Shown here one piece after another: positions 54,677-63,340 of a stretch of DNA of 64,000 nucleotides (the stretch's first letter is position 1; each line of letters opens with the position of its first letter). The position numbers and the translations under genes are program-made. Origin of the DNA: an uncultured Bacteroidales bacterium (GTDB taxonomy: Bacteria; Bacteroidota; Bacteroidia; Bacteroidales; UBA932). The stretch is from NCBI GenBank assembly GCA_946187865.1, contig CAMHST010000001.1:44070-108069 (forward strand), written 5' to 3'. A model generated the notes under the pieces. The model was not told the origin of the DNA. It saw nothing but the letters and a program-made list of their open reading frames with translations, and did no database searches.

Positions 54677-54711
54677 GGAGCGGACGCCTGTGAGGGTCTC
54701 CGCTTCTTTTA
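54677..54711 (+). terminator. Terminator of the fimbrial operon
   Basis: AGCGGA/TCCGCT stem with a 14-nt loop, then TCTTTTATT, about 60 bases after the anchor gene and just before the convergent AraC gene. Confidence 0.75.
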
Positions 54712-55599
54712 TTGCAATTGTTGTCCTTGAGTAAAGGCACGATATTCCAACGGCGTCATCCCGGTATGGTGACGAAACAGCGTGTAAAAATAATCTTCAT
54801 TCTCATATCCTGCTTCAAAGGCTATCTGGCGTGCGGGAAGATCGCTGTTGGTCAGTGCTTCCTTAACCTTGTTCAAACGGACCATTTGAATGTATTTTGC
54901 CGGTGAAAACCCCGTGTAGTCCCTGAAAACCCTTCGGAAATTATTATAGCCCATGCAGATCTGGGAGGCTACATCCTCAGGATAAATAGTCCTATATTGC
55001 TCTGCAATAATGATTTTTGCCCGGTTTATCTGCTGTGCTGATTCAGAAAATATGGCGTTTCTTCCATAGAACCATGCCAGGCTCAGAAGATGGGATACGA
55101 TACCCCCGAGCCTTTGCTGGAATCCGGACTGCTGACGGTCTGCAATGGCAATGGCCTCTATATACAAGTCAACAATTTCGTTTTGTAGGCCTATATCCCA
55201 AACAGGTTGTAAGCGGGAGAAGAAGCCGTTGGTTATCCAATCTTCCATCTGTGTTCCGGTGAATCCTATCCAATATTCTTTCCATCCTGTCTCCAAATAA
55301 GGAGCATAACTATGCCATTCTCCTGGATATAAGAGGAACATGGAACCTTTCTGTAAGTGGTGATTTTGTGGACAGCTTGCACTTTTGAAAGAACCCTTGC
55401 CCCTAATTATATAAAGGAGTTGGTATTCATCAAGAATTCTCCCGTGATCTCGTGTAAATAGGTATCGGGAAGGATGATTCTGCGGAGGATATGGCTCTCC
55501 AGCAAGCACCTCTTGGACGCCCACCGAATTCACGGCAAGCCCCCATAAAGAATCTGCAGGACTTACGGCTAAATATTTAAGGTGTATTGAATCTTTCAT
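54709..55599 (-). CDS. AraC-family regulator of the rhamnose cluster
   Basis: A 296-residue regulator with an N-terminal cupin-like sensor (YQLLYIIRGKGSF, FLLYPGEWHSYAPY) and a C-terminal double helix-turn-helix (VASQICMGYNNFRRVFRDYTGFSPAKYIQMVRLNKVKEAL; IAFEAGYENEDYFYTLFRHHTGMTPLEYR). It is divergent from rhaB with facing promoters, so a RhaR/RhaS-type activator responding to rhamnose is the likely role. Confidence 0.88.
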   Translation of the reverse strand: MKDSIHLKYLAVSPADSLWGLAVNSVGVQEVLAGEPYPPQNHPSRYLFTRDHGRILDEYQLLYIIRGKGSFKSASCPQNHHLQKGSMFLLYPGEWHSYAPYLETGWKEYWIGFTGTQMEDWITNGFFSRLQPVWDIGLQNEIVDLYIEAIAIADRQQSGFQQRLGGIVSHLLSLAWFYGRNAIFSESAQQINRAKIIIAEQYRTIYPEDVASQICMGYNNFRRVFRDYTGFSPAKYIQMVRLNKVKEALTNSDLPARQIAFEAGYENEDYFYTLFRHHTGMTPLEYRAFTQGQQLQ

Positions 55600-55630
55600 G
55601 GACGCAAGTTACTCCATTATTATCAAAAAT

Positions 55631-55638
55631 CAAAGTTA
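55631..55638 (-). promoter_or_regulatory. -7 box of the AraC regulator gene
   Basis: TAACTTTG on the minus strand, 31 bases before the AraC start; it faces the rhaB promoter across about 40 bases, where a shared operator would be expected. Confidence 0.55.
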
Positions 55639-55678
55639 GGCATCCAAAAACTGCATTATATTGTATTAAGCCGCAATA

Positions 55679-55686
55679 TAACTTTG
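55679..55686 (+). promoter_or_regulatory. -7 box of the rhamnose operon
   Basis: TAACTTTG, 22 bases before the rhaB start. No good -33 box is visible, which suits an activator-dependent promoter. Confidence 0.6.
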
Positions 55687-55708
55687 CATCATTAAACAAA
55701 GTTTCGCT

Positions 55709-57115
55709 ATGGCAAACCAATTCCTCGCTTTCGACTGTGGCGCCACTTCCGCCCGTGCGGTCCTCGCCACCTTCAGCAACGGATCCTTCCAAATGGAAGA
55801 AGTCTATCGCTTCCCCAGCGGCATCATTGAATTATACGGAAAGTACTATTGGGATATCCTCGCCATTTACGACCACTTCCTCAAATGCCTTTCGGACTTG
55901 GGGCGGAGAGGCATCAGGATTGATTCCATAGGCATAGATACCTGGGGCGTAGATTTCGGCTTCGTGGCCGATGACGGTTCCCTGCTGGGCAACCCCCGCG
56001 CCTACCGCGACCCTTATACGGACGGCATTCCGACGAAGGTCTTCCAGACCATATCCCACGAAGAGTTGTACGCTTGCACGGGCATCCAGATCCTGAATTT
56101 CAATTCCATTTTTCAGCTTTATGCGCAGATCAGGGAGGACTTTTCCCCTTTACGCTATGCCAAGGCCATCCTATTCATCCCGGATCTGCTTTCTTATATG
56201 CTCACCGGCAACAAGGCTTGCGAATACACCATCGCTTCAACTTCCGGAATGATGGACCAGACTTCCCGCCAATTCAACAAGGAGTTGCTGAAAAAACTTG
56301 GCATCCGGACCGACATGCTCCTTCCCATTGTCCAACCGGGAGAGAAGGTTGGTGTCCTCCGCAAGGAAATTGCAGAAGCCTGCGGCCTGCCACAAATTCC
56401 GGTCATCGCTGTAGCCGGGCACGATACCGCATCGGCCATTGCCGCCGTTCCTGCCAGAGACAGGAACTTCGCCTATCTTTCCAGCGGAACGTGGAGCCTG
56501 ATGGGAATCGAAGTTCCTGAACCGATTATCAATGCCGATAGCGCCAGACTGAACTTTACAAACGAAGGCGGAATAGAAGGGACTACTCGTTTTCTGAAAA
56601 ACATCACCGGCATGTGGCTTCTTGAGCAGTGCCGGAAGGTCTGGAAGGGCGAAGGCAAAGATTATTCGTATCCCCATCTTCAAGAGATGGCCTTGGCCGA
56701 AAAGGACTTTTCAGGGCGCATTAACCCGGACGATCCTCGCTTCGTCAATCCTAACAATATGGTGGAAGAGATTGCCAGTCAGGTCGGCAATGACGCGAGC
56801 GATGCCCAGATTGTCTCCTGTATCTACCATTCTCTCGCTGATAGGTATAAACAGGTCCTTACGATGCTTAAAAGTTTCGCACCTTTCCAGATAGAGAAAC
56901 TGCATGTCATAGGAGGCGGTTCCGCCAATGACCTTTTGAACCAATGGACGGCCGATGCTATCGGCATCCCTGTGGTAGCCGGTCCAACCGAAGCTACTGC
57001 CATCGGCAATATAATGATTCAGGCTAACGCTGCCGGCCTGGTGGTAGACCGTTGGGAAATGCGACGCATCATTGCCGATGCCTTCCAAGTAAAAACCTTC
57101 ACGCCAAATAATTAA
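55709..57115 (+). CDS. rhaB: Rhamnulokinase
   Basis: A 468-residue FGGY-family kinase that phosphorylates L-rhamnulose at C1. The ATP-binding start FLAFDCGATSARAVLA, IGIDTWGVDFGFV, the catalytic Asp region VAVAGHDTASAIAAVPA and the adenosine motif VIGGGSANDLLNQWTADA are intact. First gene of rhaB-rhaA-rhaT-rhaD. Confidence 0.95.
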   Translation: MANQFLAFDCGATSARAVLATFSNGSFQMEEVYRFPSGIIELYGKYYWDILAIYDHFLKCLSDLGRRGIRIDSIGIDTWGVDFGFVADDGSLLGNPRAYRDPYTDGIPTKVFQTISHEELYACTGIQILNFNSIFQLYAQIREDFSPLRYAKAILFIPDLLSYMLTGNKACEYTIASTSGMMDQTSRQFNKELLKKLGIRTDMLLPIVQPGEKVGVLRKEIAEACGLPQIPVIAVAGHDTASAIAAVPARDRNFAYLSSGTWSLMGIEVPEPIINADSARLNFTNEGGIEGTTRFLKNITGMWLLEQCRKVWKGEGKDYSYPHLQEMALAEKDFSGRINPDDPRFVNPNNMVEEIASQVGNDASDAQIVSCIYHSLADRYKQVLTMLKSFAPFQIEKLHVIGGGSANDLLNQWTADAIGIPVVAGPTEATAIGNIMIQANAAGLVVDRWEMRRIIADAFQVKTFTPNN

Positions 57116-57125
57116 AATCGATACC

Positions 57126-58376
57126 ATGAAAGAAGCCCAAATCCTGAAGTCCTACGAAATGGCCCGCGAGCGTTATGCCGCCCTGGGCGTGGACACCGAC
57201 AAAGCCATTGAAACCCTGGAAAAGACCCCCATCTCCCTGCATTGCTGGCAGACCGACGACGTGGTGGGTTTCGAGCGCAACGACGCCCTTTCCGGCGGCA
57301 TCCAGACCACCGGCAACTATCCCGGCCGCGCGCGTAATATAGAAGAGGTTCGCAAAGATGTCCTCTTTGCCAAGAGCCTTATCGCCGGCAACCACCGCCT
57401 GAACCTCCATGAGATTTACGGGGACTTCGGCGGACAGTTCGTTGACCGCGACCAGGTGGATGTCAAGCATTTCCAGAGCTGGATCGATTGGGCCAAGGAG
57501 AACAATCTGAAGCTTGACTTCAATTCCACTTCCTTCTCCCATCCCAAGAGCGGAGACCTGTCCCTGAGCAATCCGGATCCCGCCATCCGTGAGTTCTGGA
57601 TTGAGCACACCAAGCGCTGCCGCCGCATTGCCGACGCCATGGGCAAGGCCCAGGGCGACCCCTGCATCATGAACATCTGGGTGCACGACGGTTCCAAGGA
57701 CCAGACCGTGGAGCGCAAGCGCTACCGCGAAATCTTCGCCGAGTCCCTGGATGAGATCCTGAAGGAAGACCTGCCCGGCATGAAGACCTGCCTGGAGGCC
57801 AAACTCTTCGGTATCGGCCTGGAAAGCTATACCGTAGGTTCCCACGACTTCGTGTCCGGCTACTGCGCCACCCGCAAGCTGATGTACACCCTGGATACCG
57901 GTCACTATGAGATGACGGAGAATGTGGCCGATATGGTGGCTTCCCTCCTGCTCTTCGTGCCTGAACTGATGCTGCACGTTTCCCGCCCCATCCGCTGGGA
58001 CTCCGACCACGTGACCATCATGAACGACCAGACCCTGGACCTGTTCAAGGAGATTGTGCGTGCCGATGCGCTCAACCGCGCCCACATCGGCCTGGATTAC
58101 TTCGACGCCGCCATCAACCGCATCGGCGCCTACGTGATTGGCACCCGTGCCACGCAGAAGTGCCTGCTGAGCGCCCTGCTGGAGCCGCTGGCCAAACTGC
58201 GCGAATACGAAGATGCCGGCAAGGGCTTCCAGCGCCTGGCCCTGCTGGAAGAAGCCAAGACCCTGCCCTTCGGCGCCGTGTTCGATTATTTCAACTACAA
58301 GAACGGCGTTCCCGTGGGCGAAGCCTTCATCCCGGAAATCGAGAAGTACGAGAAAGAAGTCACCTCCAAGAGATAG
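57126..58376 (+). CDS. rhaA: L-rhamnose isomerase
   Basis: A 416-residue enzyme converting L-rhamnose to L-rhamnulose. It follows the E. coli RhaA pattern from end to end: SLHCWQTDDVVGFE, GGIQTTGNYPGRARN, LDFNSTSFSHP, ESYTVGSHDF, LLHVSRPIRWDSDHV, and HIGLDYFDAAINRI, with metal ligands in the EAKLFGIG, DTGHY and SDHV regions. Starts 10 bases after rhaB. Confidence 0.96.
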   Translation: MKEAQILKSYEMARERYAALGVDTDKAIETLEKTPISLHCWQTDDVVGFERNDALSGGIQTTGNYPGRARNIEEVRKDVLFAKSLIAGNHRLNLHEIYGDFGGQFVDRDQVDVKHFQSWIDWAKENNLKLDFNSTSFSHPKSGDLSLSNPDPAIREFWIEHTKRCRRIADAMGKAQGDPCIMNIWVHDGSKDQTVERKRYREIFAESLDEILKEDLPGMKTCLEAKLFGIGLESYTVGSHDFVSGYCATRKLMYTLDTGHYEMTENVADMVASLLLFVPELMLHVSRPIRWDSDHVTIMNDQTLDLFKEIVRADALNRAHIGLDYFDAAINRIGAYVIGTRATQKCLLSALLEPLAKLREYEDAGKGFQRLALLEEAKTLPFGAVFDYFNYKNGVPVGEAFIPEIEKYEKEVTSKR

Positions 58377-58379
58377 TTT

Positions 58380-59399
58380 ATGAATCTCATCATCGGTTTG
58401 TTAATCATAGCAGTTGGGGCATTCTGCCAGTCCAGCTGCTATGTCCCTATCAACAAGATTAAGTCTTGGAGTTGGGAAAGCTACTGGTTGGTACAGGGCG
58501 TTTTCGCCTGGCTGTTTTTTCCGCTCGTGGGCGCTCTCCTGTCCGTCTCAGGAACGGGCGCTGGCTTCGGTGATTTGATGGGCCTGATGAATGCGAATCC
58601 CAAAGCAACTTGGCTCACTATCCTGTTCGGCGCGTTGTGGGGTGTGGGAGGCCTGACTTTCGGTCTGAGCATGCGTTACCTTGGCGTTGCCCTGGGACAG
58701 AGCATCGCACTCGGTACCTGCTCGGCACTCGGCGCCATCCTGGGCCCGGTTTTCACGGGACATGCGGGTGACCTCACGAGCGCCGTCATCATCGGCGTGG
58801 TCGTCACGCTCATCGGCATCGCTATTATCGGCATCGCCGGAGCCATGAAGGCTTCCACATTGCCGGAAGAAGAGAAAAAGAAGGCAATCAAGGACTTCAA
58901 CTTCGGCAAAGGCATCTTTGTGGCACTGCTCGCCGGTTTCATGAGCGCCTGCTTCAATATCGGCCTGAACTTCGGCCAGGACCTTTATCTGGAGGGTACA
59001 CAGGAAATCTTCAAGAGCCTCCCGGCCACGATGCTTGTGACTTTCGGTGGTTTCCTGACGAACGCAGCCTACTGCTTATTCCAGAATCGTAAAAACAAGA
59101 CATGGGGCGACTATAGTCAGAAATCCCTATGGGGCAATAACATCGTATTTTGCTGCCTCGCCGGCCTGCTGTGGTATAGCCAGTTCTTCGGCCTTAGCCT
59201 GGGAAAAGGCTTCCTGACGGAGTACCCAGTCCTCATCACCTTCAGCTGGTGCATCCTCATGAGCCTGAATGTTGTGTTCAGTAATGTCTGGGGGATCATT
59301 CTCAAGGAATGGAGAGGCGTTTCCCGCAAAACCATCGCCGTCCTTGTGACCGGCATCGTTGTCCTGATTATCAGTACTTTTTTACCGCAAATCATATGA
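58380..59399 (+). CDS. rhaT: L-rhamnose/proton symporter
   Basis: A 339-residue inner-membrane protein with ten helices, matching RhaT (start IIGLLIIAVGAFCQSSCYVPINKIKSWSWE; FGLSMRYLGVALGQSIALGTCSALG; later YSQFFGLSLGKG). It imports rhamnose with protons. Located three bases after rhaA; its stop overlaps the rhaD start. Confidence 0.95.
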   Translation: MNLIIGLLIIAVGAFCQSSCYVPINKIKSWSWESYWLVQGVFAWLFFPLVGALLSVSGTGAGFGDLMGLMNANPKATWLTILFGALWGVGGLTFGLSMRYLGVALGQSIALGTCSALGAILGPVFTGHAGDLTSAVIIGVVVTLIGIAIIGIAGAMKASTLPEEEKKKAIKDFNFGKGIFVALLAGFMSACFNIGLNFGQDLYLEGTQEIFKSLPATMLVTFGGFLTNAAYCLFQNRKNKTWGDYSQKSLWGNNIVFCCLAGLLWYSQFFGLSLGKGFLTEYPVLITFSWCILMSLNVVFSNVWGIILKEWRGVSRKTIAVLVTGIVVLIISTFLPQII

Positions 59400-60205
59400 G
59401 CATTTTAGATAATAGAGCGGCCTTGAAGGCCGAAATATACAGGGTGGCCGAAGTGGCCGGATACCTATGGATGAAGGGCTGGGCCGAACGCAACGGCGGC
59501 AACATCACCGTCAATATCACGGAGTGGGCAGATGAGCCGATGCGTTCACTCCCTGCCATCAGTGGGACCATAGCTATCGGCATAACCCTTCCTCACTTGA
59601 AGGATTGTTGGTTTTATTGCAAGGGTACGCAGAGACGAATGCGGGACTTGGCTCGTGACCCTATGGGAAACGGCTCCATCATCCGCATTACACCGGACTG
59701 CGCCCATTATGAGATTATAGCAGATTCCCCTGTGGCCCCTACATCGGAACTCCCTTCCCACCTGGCCGTGCATGACTATCTTTTAGCAAAGAATTCGCCA
59801 TACCGGGCCTCTCTCCATACTCATCCCATTGAACTGGTGGCTCTCACACATAGCAAGAAATGGATGGAGAAGGACGCAGCAACTCATATGCTCTGGTCTA
59901 TGATTCCGGAAACCAAGGCCTTCTGCCCAAGAGGGCTGGGTATGGTTCCATATATGCTCCCATCCAGCGTGGAGCTGGCCGATGTAACCATAAAGGCCAT
60001 TGGCGATGACTATGACGTTGTGATGTGGGAAAAGCACGGCGTGTTTGCTGTTGATACGGATATCATGAGTGCATTCGACCAGGTGGATGTCCTTAACAAA
60101 GCCGCACAGATTTACATATCTTCCCGCAACATGGGTTTTGAACCGGACGGAATGACAGATGTTCAGATGAAAGAACTTACTGACGTTTTTGGACTGCCAA
60201 AATGA
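59396..60205 (+). CDS. rhaD: Rhamnulose-1-phosphate aldolase
   Basis: A 269-residue class II aldolase that splits rhamnulose 1-phosphate into dihydroxyacetone phosphate and lactaldehyde. The ATG at 59396 overlaps the rhaT stop (ATGA); the longer track start is rejected. Signature regions are WAERNGGNITVNI, the zinc ligands in SLHTHPIELVAL and a third His in WEKHGVFA. Last gene of the operon. Confidence 0.95.
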   Translation: MSILDNRAALKAEIYRVAEVAGYLWMKGWAERNGGNITVNITEWADEPMRSLPAISGTIAIGITLPHLKDCWFYCKGTQRRMRDLARDPMGNGSIIRITPDCAHYEIIADSPVAPTSELPSHLAVHDYLLAKNSPYRASLHTHPIELVALTHSKKWMEKDAATHMLWSMIPETKAFCPRGLGMVPYMLPSSVELADVTIKAIGDDYDVVMWEKHGVFAVDTDIMSAFDQVDVLNKAAQIYISSRNMGFEPDGMTDVQMKELTDVFGLPK

Positions 60206-60259
60206 ACAAAACGAAGAGAGGAGTAAACAAAATGGAGACTCTGTGAATGCTGGATGGGC

Positions 60260-60267
60260 TACCTTTG
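60260..60267 (+). promoter_or_regulatory. -7 box of the porin-like gene
   Basis: TACCTTTG, 28 bases before the ATG at 60295; it indicates separate transcription from the rhamnose operon. Confidence 0.6.
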
Positions 60268-60294
60268 CATCGGTTCTTTAAAACATTTTAACAA

Positions 60295-60966
60295 ATGAAG
60301 AAATTTGGAATCATTGCATTATTTGCACTCATTTCTGTAGCTGCCTCGGCCCAGATTAACGTCGGTGCAGGCTATCTCCAGTCCACCGCCACCTACCAGG
60401 CCAAATCCGGGGCCGATGTGAACAGCACCAAGTCCAACGGCTTCTATGTCGGCCTGGGCTATGAGATCCCCCTTATGCAGGGCCTAAGCGTCACTCCCGG
60501 CATCTATTATTCCTATCTCTACAGCGACGATGCGGGTTCTACCGCTATCGGCACCGTGGCCACCGGTTCTCTCAAGACCAACCTCAAGGAGCAGTATCTC
60601 AACATCCCCGTCACGGTCAATTTCGGTTACAACCTCACCCGTGACCTTCGCCTTTTCGCCTTTGGCGGTCCCACTGCCTCCATCGGCCTTAGCTCCGTGA
60701 GCCATTACGACGCCAGCGTTACCGTTATCGGCATCAACATCAGCGATTCCGGCGACACGGACAACTACTCCGGAACGAGTGACAACCCCGCCACTTATGG
60801 CCGTTTCGACGTTCTTCTTGGTGCCGGAGCCGGTGCCGACATCATGGGCAAGTTCCGCATCACCGTGGGCTACGACTGGGGTCTTCTGAACCGCAACGTG
60901 GATTCCAACTCCACGGCCATCCGTCACCGCAACCAACTCAAAGCAGGTATTGCCTATCTTTTTTAG
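60295..60966 (+). CDS. Outer-membrane beta-barrel (porin-family) protein
   Basis: A 223-residue protein with a signal peptide (SVAASAQ) and eight or so amphipathic strands (INVGAGYLQSTATY, GFYVGLGYEIPL, NIPVTVNFGYNLTRDLRLFAFGGP, FRITVGYDWGLLNR) closing on GIAYLF. It fits the small barrel family often named porin family or OmpW-like in Bacteroidota. Transport role not established. Confidence 0.82.
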   Translation: MKKFGIIALFALISVAASAQINVGAGYLQSTATYQAKSGADVNSTKSNGFYVGLGYEIPLMQGLSVTPGIYYSYLYSDDAGSTAIGTVATGSLKTNLKEQYLNIPVTVNFGYNLTRDLRLFAFGGPTASIGLSSVSHYDASVTVIGINISDSGDTDNYSGTSDNPATYGRFDVLLGAGAGADIMGKFRITVGYDWGLLNRNVDSNSTAIRHRNQLKAGIAYLF

Positions 60967-61044
60967 TTCGACAGTACTTTAAATTATTAGGTTAGCGGGC
61001 TTGCGGTGTCTTTGGCGCTGCAGGCCTTTTCGGGTTGAAATGAT

Positions 61045-61052
61045 TATATTTG
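61045..61052 (+). promoter_or_regulatory. -7 box almost touching the hydrolase start codon
   Basis: TATATTTG ends only four bases before the ATG at 61057. If used, transcription would begin at or near the ATG, giving a leaderless message. Confidence 0.5.
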
Positions 61053-61056
61053 CATA

Positions 61057-61974
61057 ATGAACAAAACCGTGAAGAGAATACTGATTGTCGCAGTCATCGT
61101 GCTTGGCTGCTGCGCCTGCTCGCAAAAATTCTGGGACAGCTTGCAGACCGTCTCGGAAGGATATCAGAAAAAGTACGAGTATCAAGGTGTTTTGGAAAAG
61201 AAATACGCGATGAACGGCAAGTATCAAGTGGAAGAGTATTCCCTTGAGGACAGCGACGAAAAGATAAAAAGCCATGATGTCTACTATCCGTCTGAATTGA
61301 AAACGTCTTCCCGCAAGTGGCCGCTTGTCGTAATCGCCAACGGAACCGGCACCCCTGCCAGGAAGTATAAGGCCATATTCCGTCATCTGGCTTCCTGGGG
61401 GTTCATCGTCGTGGGAAACCAGGAGGAATGGGCCTGGGAAGGGAAGTCGTCCAGTAAATCCCAGGAAGTAGTACTTGGTGAGAACAATAACCCTCAAAGC
61501 CCTCTTTATCATAAAGTGGATGCGGAGCTTATCGGTCTCGCCGGGCATTCTCAAGGCGGCATGGCGGTTTATACGGCCGCTTCCCGCTTCGAGAACAGCA
61601 GGCGCTACAAGGCGCTCTGCACACAAAGCGGGACCGCTGTCATGCTTGCAGACAGTCTTGGTTGGGGATTTCTGAAAGACGTAAAAGCCCCCATGCTGAT
61701 GATGGGCGGTACCGGGGCCTTCGATGCCAACGGACTTTGCAAATTGGACGATATGGTCAAGACATACGATGCCATCGGCTCCACACAAAAAGTAATGGGG
61801 CGGATCAAAAAGACCGACCATGGTGATATGCTCTCACGCAGCGACGCCTATATGACCGCCTGGATGCTCTACTGGCTGTGCGATGACAAGGAGGCTGGGA
61901 AATGCTTCACCGGCTCCAATTCCGAAATAGTCACCAATACGGGATGGCAAGACGTCAGAAAAGAGGGACTGTGA
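61057..61974 (+). CDS. Alpha/beta-hydrolase lipoprotein (chlorophyllase/PET-hydrolase-like fold)
   Basis: A 305-residue lipoprotein (GCCACSQ) with an alpha/beta-hydrolase domain: WPLVVIANGTGTPARKY, LASWGFIVVGNQEEWAW, nucleophile elbow GLAGHSQGGMAVY and a C-terminal His in KKTDHGDML. It resembles acyl-ester hydrolases of the dienelactone/chlorophyllase group. Substrate unknown. The next gene starts six bases later. Confidence 0.75.
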   Translation: MNKTVKRILIVAVIVLGCCACSQKFWDSLQTVSEGYQKKYEYQGVLEKKYAMNGKYQVEEYSLEDSDEKIKSHDVYYPSELKTSSRKWPLVVIANGTGTPARKYKAIFRHLASWGFIVVGNQEEWAWEGKSSSKSQEVVLGENNNPQSPLYHKVDAELIGLAGHSQGGMAVYTAASRFENSRRYKALCTQSGTAVMLADSLGWGFLKDVKAPMLMMGGTGAFDANGLCKLDDMVKTYDAIGSTQKVMGRIKKTDHGDMLSRSDAYMTAWMLYWLCDDKEAGKCFTGSNSEIVTNTGWQDVRKEGL

Positions 61975-61979
61975 ATTCC

Positions 61980-62393
61980 ATGAGGGGACTGCTGGTCTTT
62001 TTGCTTGTCTTCCTTCCGGTGCTCTCCTTTGCCCAGCGGTCGGCAGATCCCGTGCGTGAAAACTTGTTTCCGGGATTTGGCGTTGGTTCCCTGCATCAAG
62101 GCGACACCCTCGGCGCCAGGAAGTTCAAGACGGCAGACATCGTGGGGGTATCCCTTATCGGAGTCGGCACCCTTGGCATTGCTGCAACCGCCATCGAGAG
62201 AGACCTGCTCCGGGCAATGGTCGGCGAGACCACCAAGGCCGATTATTACATCTGCGGCGGAATCGCCGTGGCGGGGATTGCAACGCTGGTGACTTCCCGC
62301 ATCCTGGCCGTGAAGAAGGCTAAGAATTATGACGTGACGCCGGTCGCTTACTCTCAGGGCGGCGGAGGGTTGTCCCTTAAAATCAATTTCTGA
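61980..62393 (+). CDS. Small exported membrane protein
   Basis: A 137-residue protein from the ATG at 61980 with signal peptide (PVLSFAQ) and two hydrophobic segments (IVGVSLIGVGTLGIAATAI; YYICGGIAVAGIATLVTSRIL), then a short tail ending SLKINF. No family recognised. It is coupled to the next hydrolase by an overlapping TGATG, so these genes form an operon. Confidence 0.65.
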   Translation: MRGLLVFLLVFLPVLSFAQRSADPVRENLFPGFGVGSLHQGDTLGARKFKTADIVGVSLIGVGTLGIAATAIERDLLRAMVGETTKADYYICGGIAVAGIATLVTSRILAVKKAKNYDVTPVAYSQGGGGLSLKINF

Positions 62394-63340
62394 TGAAACG
62401 CCTGCTTCTGCTCATACTTGCTGCCGCTTCGCTTATGACTGGCTGCGTCGCCTTCCTGGAATCCCAGGAAAAGTTGAAGGAAACGCAGTCGCTGATTAAC
62501 GTGGATTTCAAGGGAACCGTCCAAAGGGACATCGCGTATGCCGACGGGCTCACTTTCGATTTGTATCTGCCCGTGGATTGCAGCAAACCGGCCGCAAATA
62601 CGCTTTTCTTCTTCATCCACGGCGGAGGCTGGACCAGCGGTTCAAAGGCCGACGGAGAGGCTTGGAGCCGGTTTTTTGCGGCAAGCGGTTATACGGCAGC
62701 GACGCTGGATTATTCCCTGCAGACCGGCAAAGCGACGCCTTCCATCGACCAAATGATTGATGAGATTCACCAGTGCATCCGGAAGGTCATCGCGGTCTCT
62801 GCCGAAAACGGCGTTTCTCTTACTCAGATGGTGGTGAACGGCTATTCTGCCGGAGCCTGCCTTGCGCTGCTGTACAGCTACCGGGAAGAGCCAGAACTTC
62901 CGGTTCGTTTTGTCATCACGGAGTCGGCCCCGGTGAGTTTCGACCCTTCCACATGGGAGGAAGGCGTACACTGGTACGTGAACTTCACCACAGGTGTGGA
63001 CGGCTCCGACAAGGGCGCTGCAGCCTGGCTCTCCAAGATGTCCGGCCAGGATGTGACGCCCAGGATGATTGCCGACGGAAGCGCCAGGCCAGTATGGGAA
63101 AAGATTTCTCCCGTTGACCAACTGAAGGCCGGTGCTCCGCCCACGCTGCTGGGCTACGGCCTTACGGACGGGGTGGTTCCCAGGGGGCATAAAGATTTAA
63201 TAATGAGTAAACTGAAAGAAACAGGGACGCATTATGATTACGTCCCCTTCCCTAATTCCGGCCATGCATTGGCCTATGATATCGATTGTCAGAAAGCGTT
63301 CCTGGACTTAGTCGCTCTCTACCGCAATCTTTTCCTATAA
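62393..63340 (+). CDS. Alpha/beta-hydrolase lipoprotein (carbohydrate-esterase-like)
   Basis: A 315-residue lipoprotein (LMTGCVA) of the hormone-sensitive-lipase/BD-FAE-like group: oxyanion motif FIHGGGWTSGSK, nucleophile VNGYSAGACLAL, Asp in YGLTDGVVPRG and His in FPNSGHALAYD. It may remove acetyl or feruloyl groups from glycans. It ends six bases inside the convergent gene's stop region. Confidence 0.82.
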   Translation: MKRLLLLILAAASLMTGCVAFLESQEKLKETQSLINVDFKGTVQRDIAYADGLTFDLYLPVDCSKPAANTLFFFIHGGGWTSGSKADGEAWSRFFAASGYTAATLDYSLQTGKATPSIDQMIDEIHQCIRKVIAVSAENGVSLTQMVVNGYSAGACLALLYSYREEPELPVRFVITESAPVSFDPSTWEEGVHWYVNFTTGVDGSDKGAAAWLSKMSGQDVTPRMIADGSARPVWEKISPVDQLKAGAPPTLLGYGLTDGVVPRGHKDLIMSKLKETGTHYDYVPFPNSGHALAYDIDCQKAFLDLVALYRNLFL

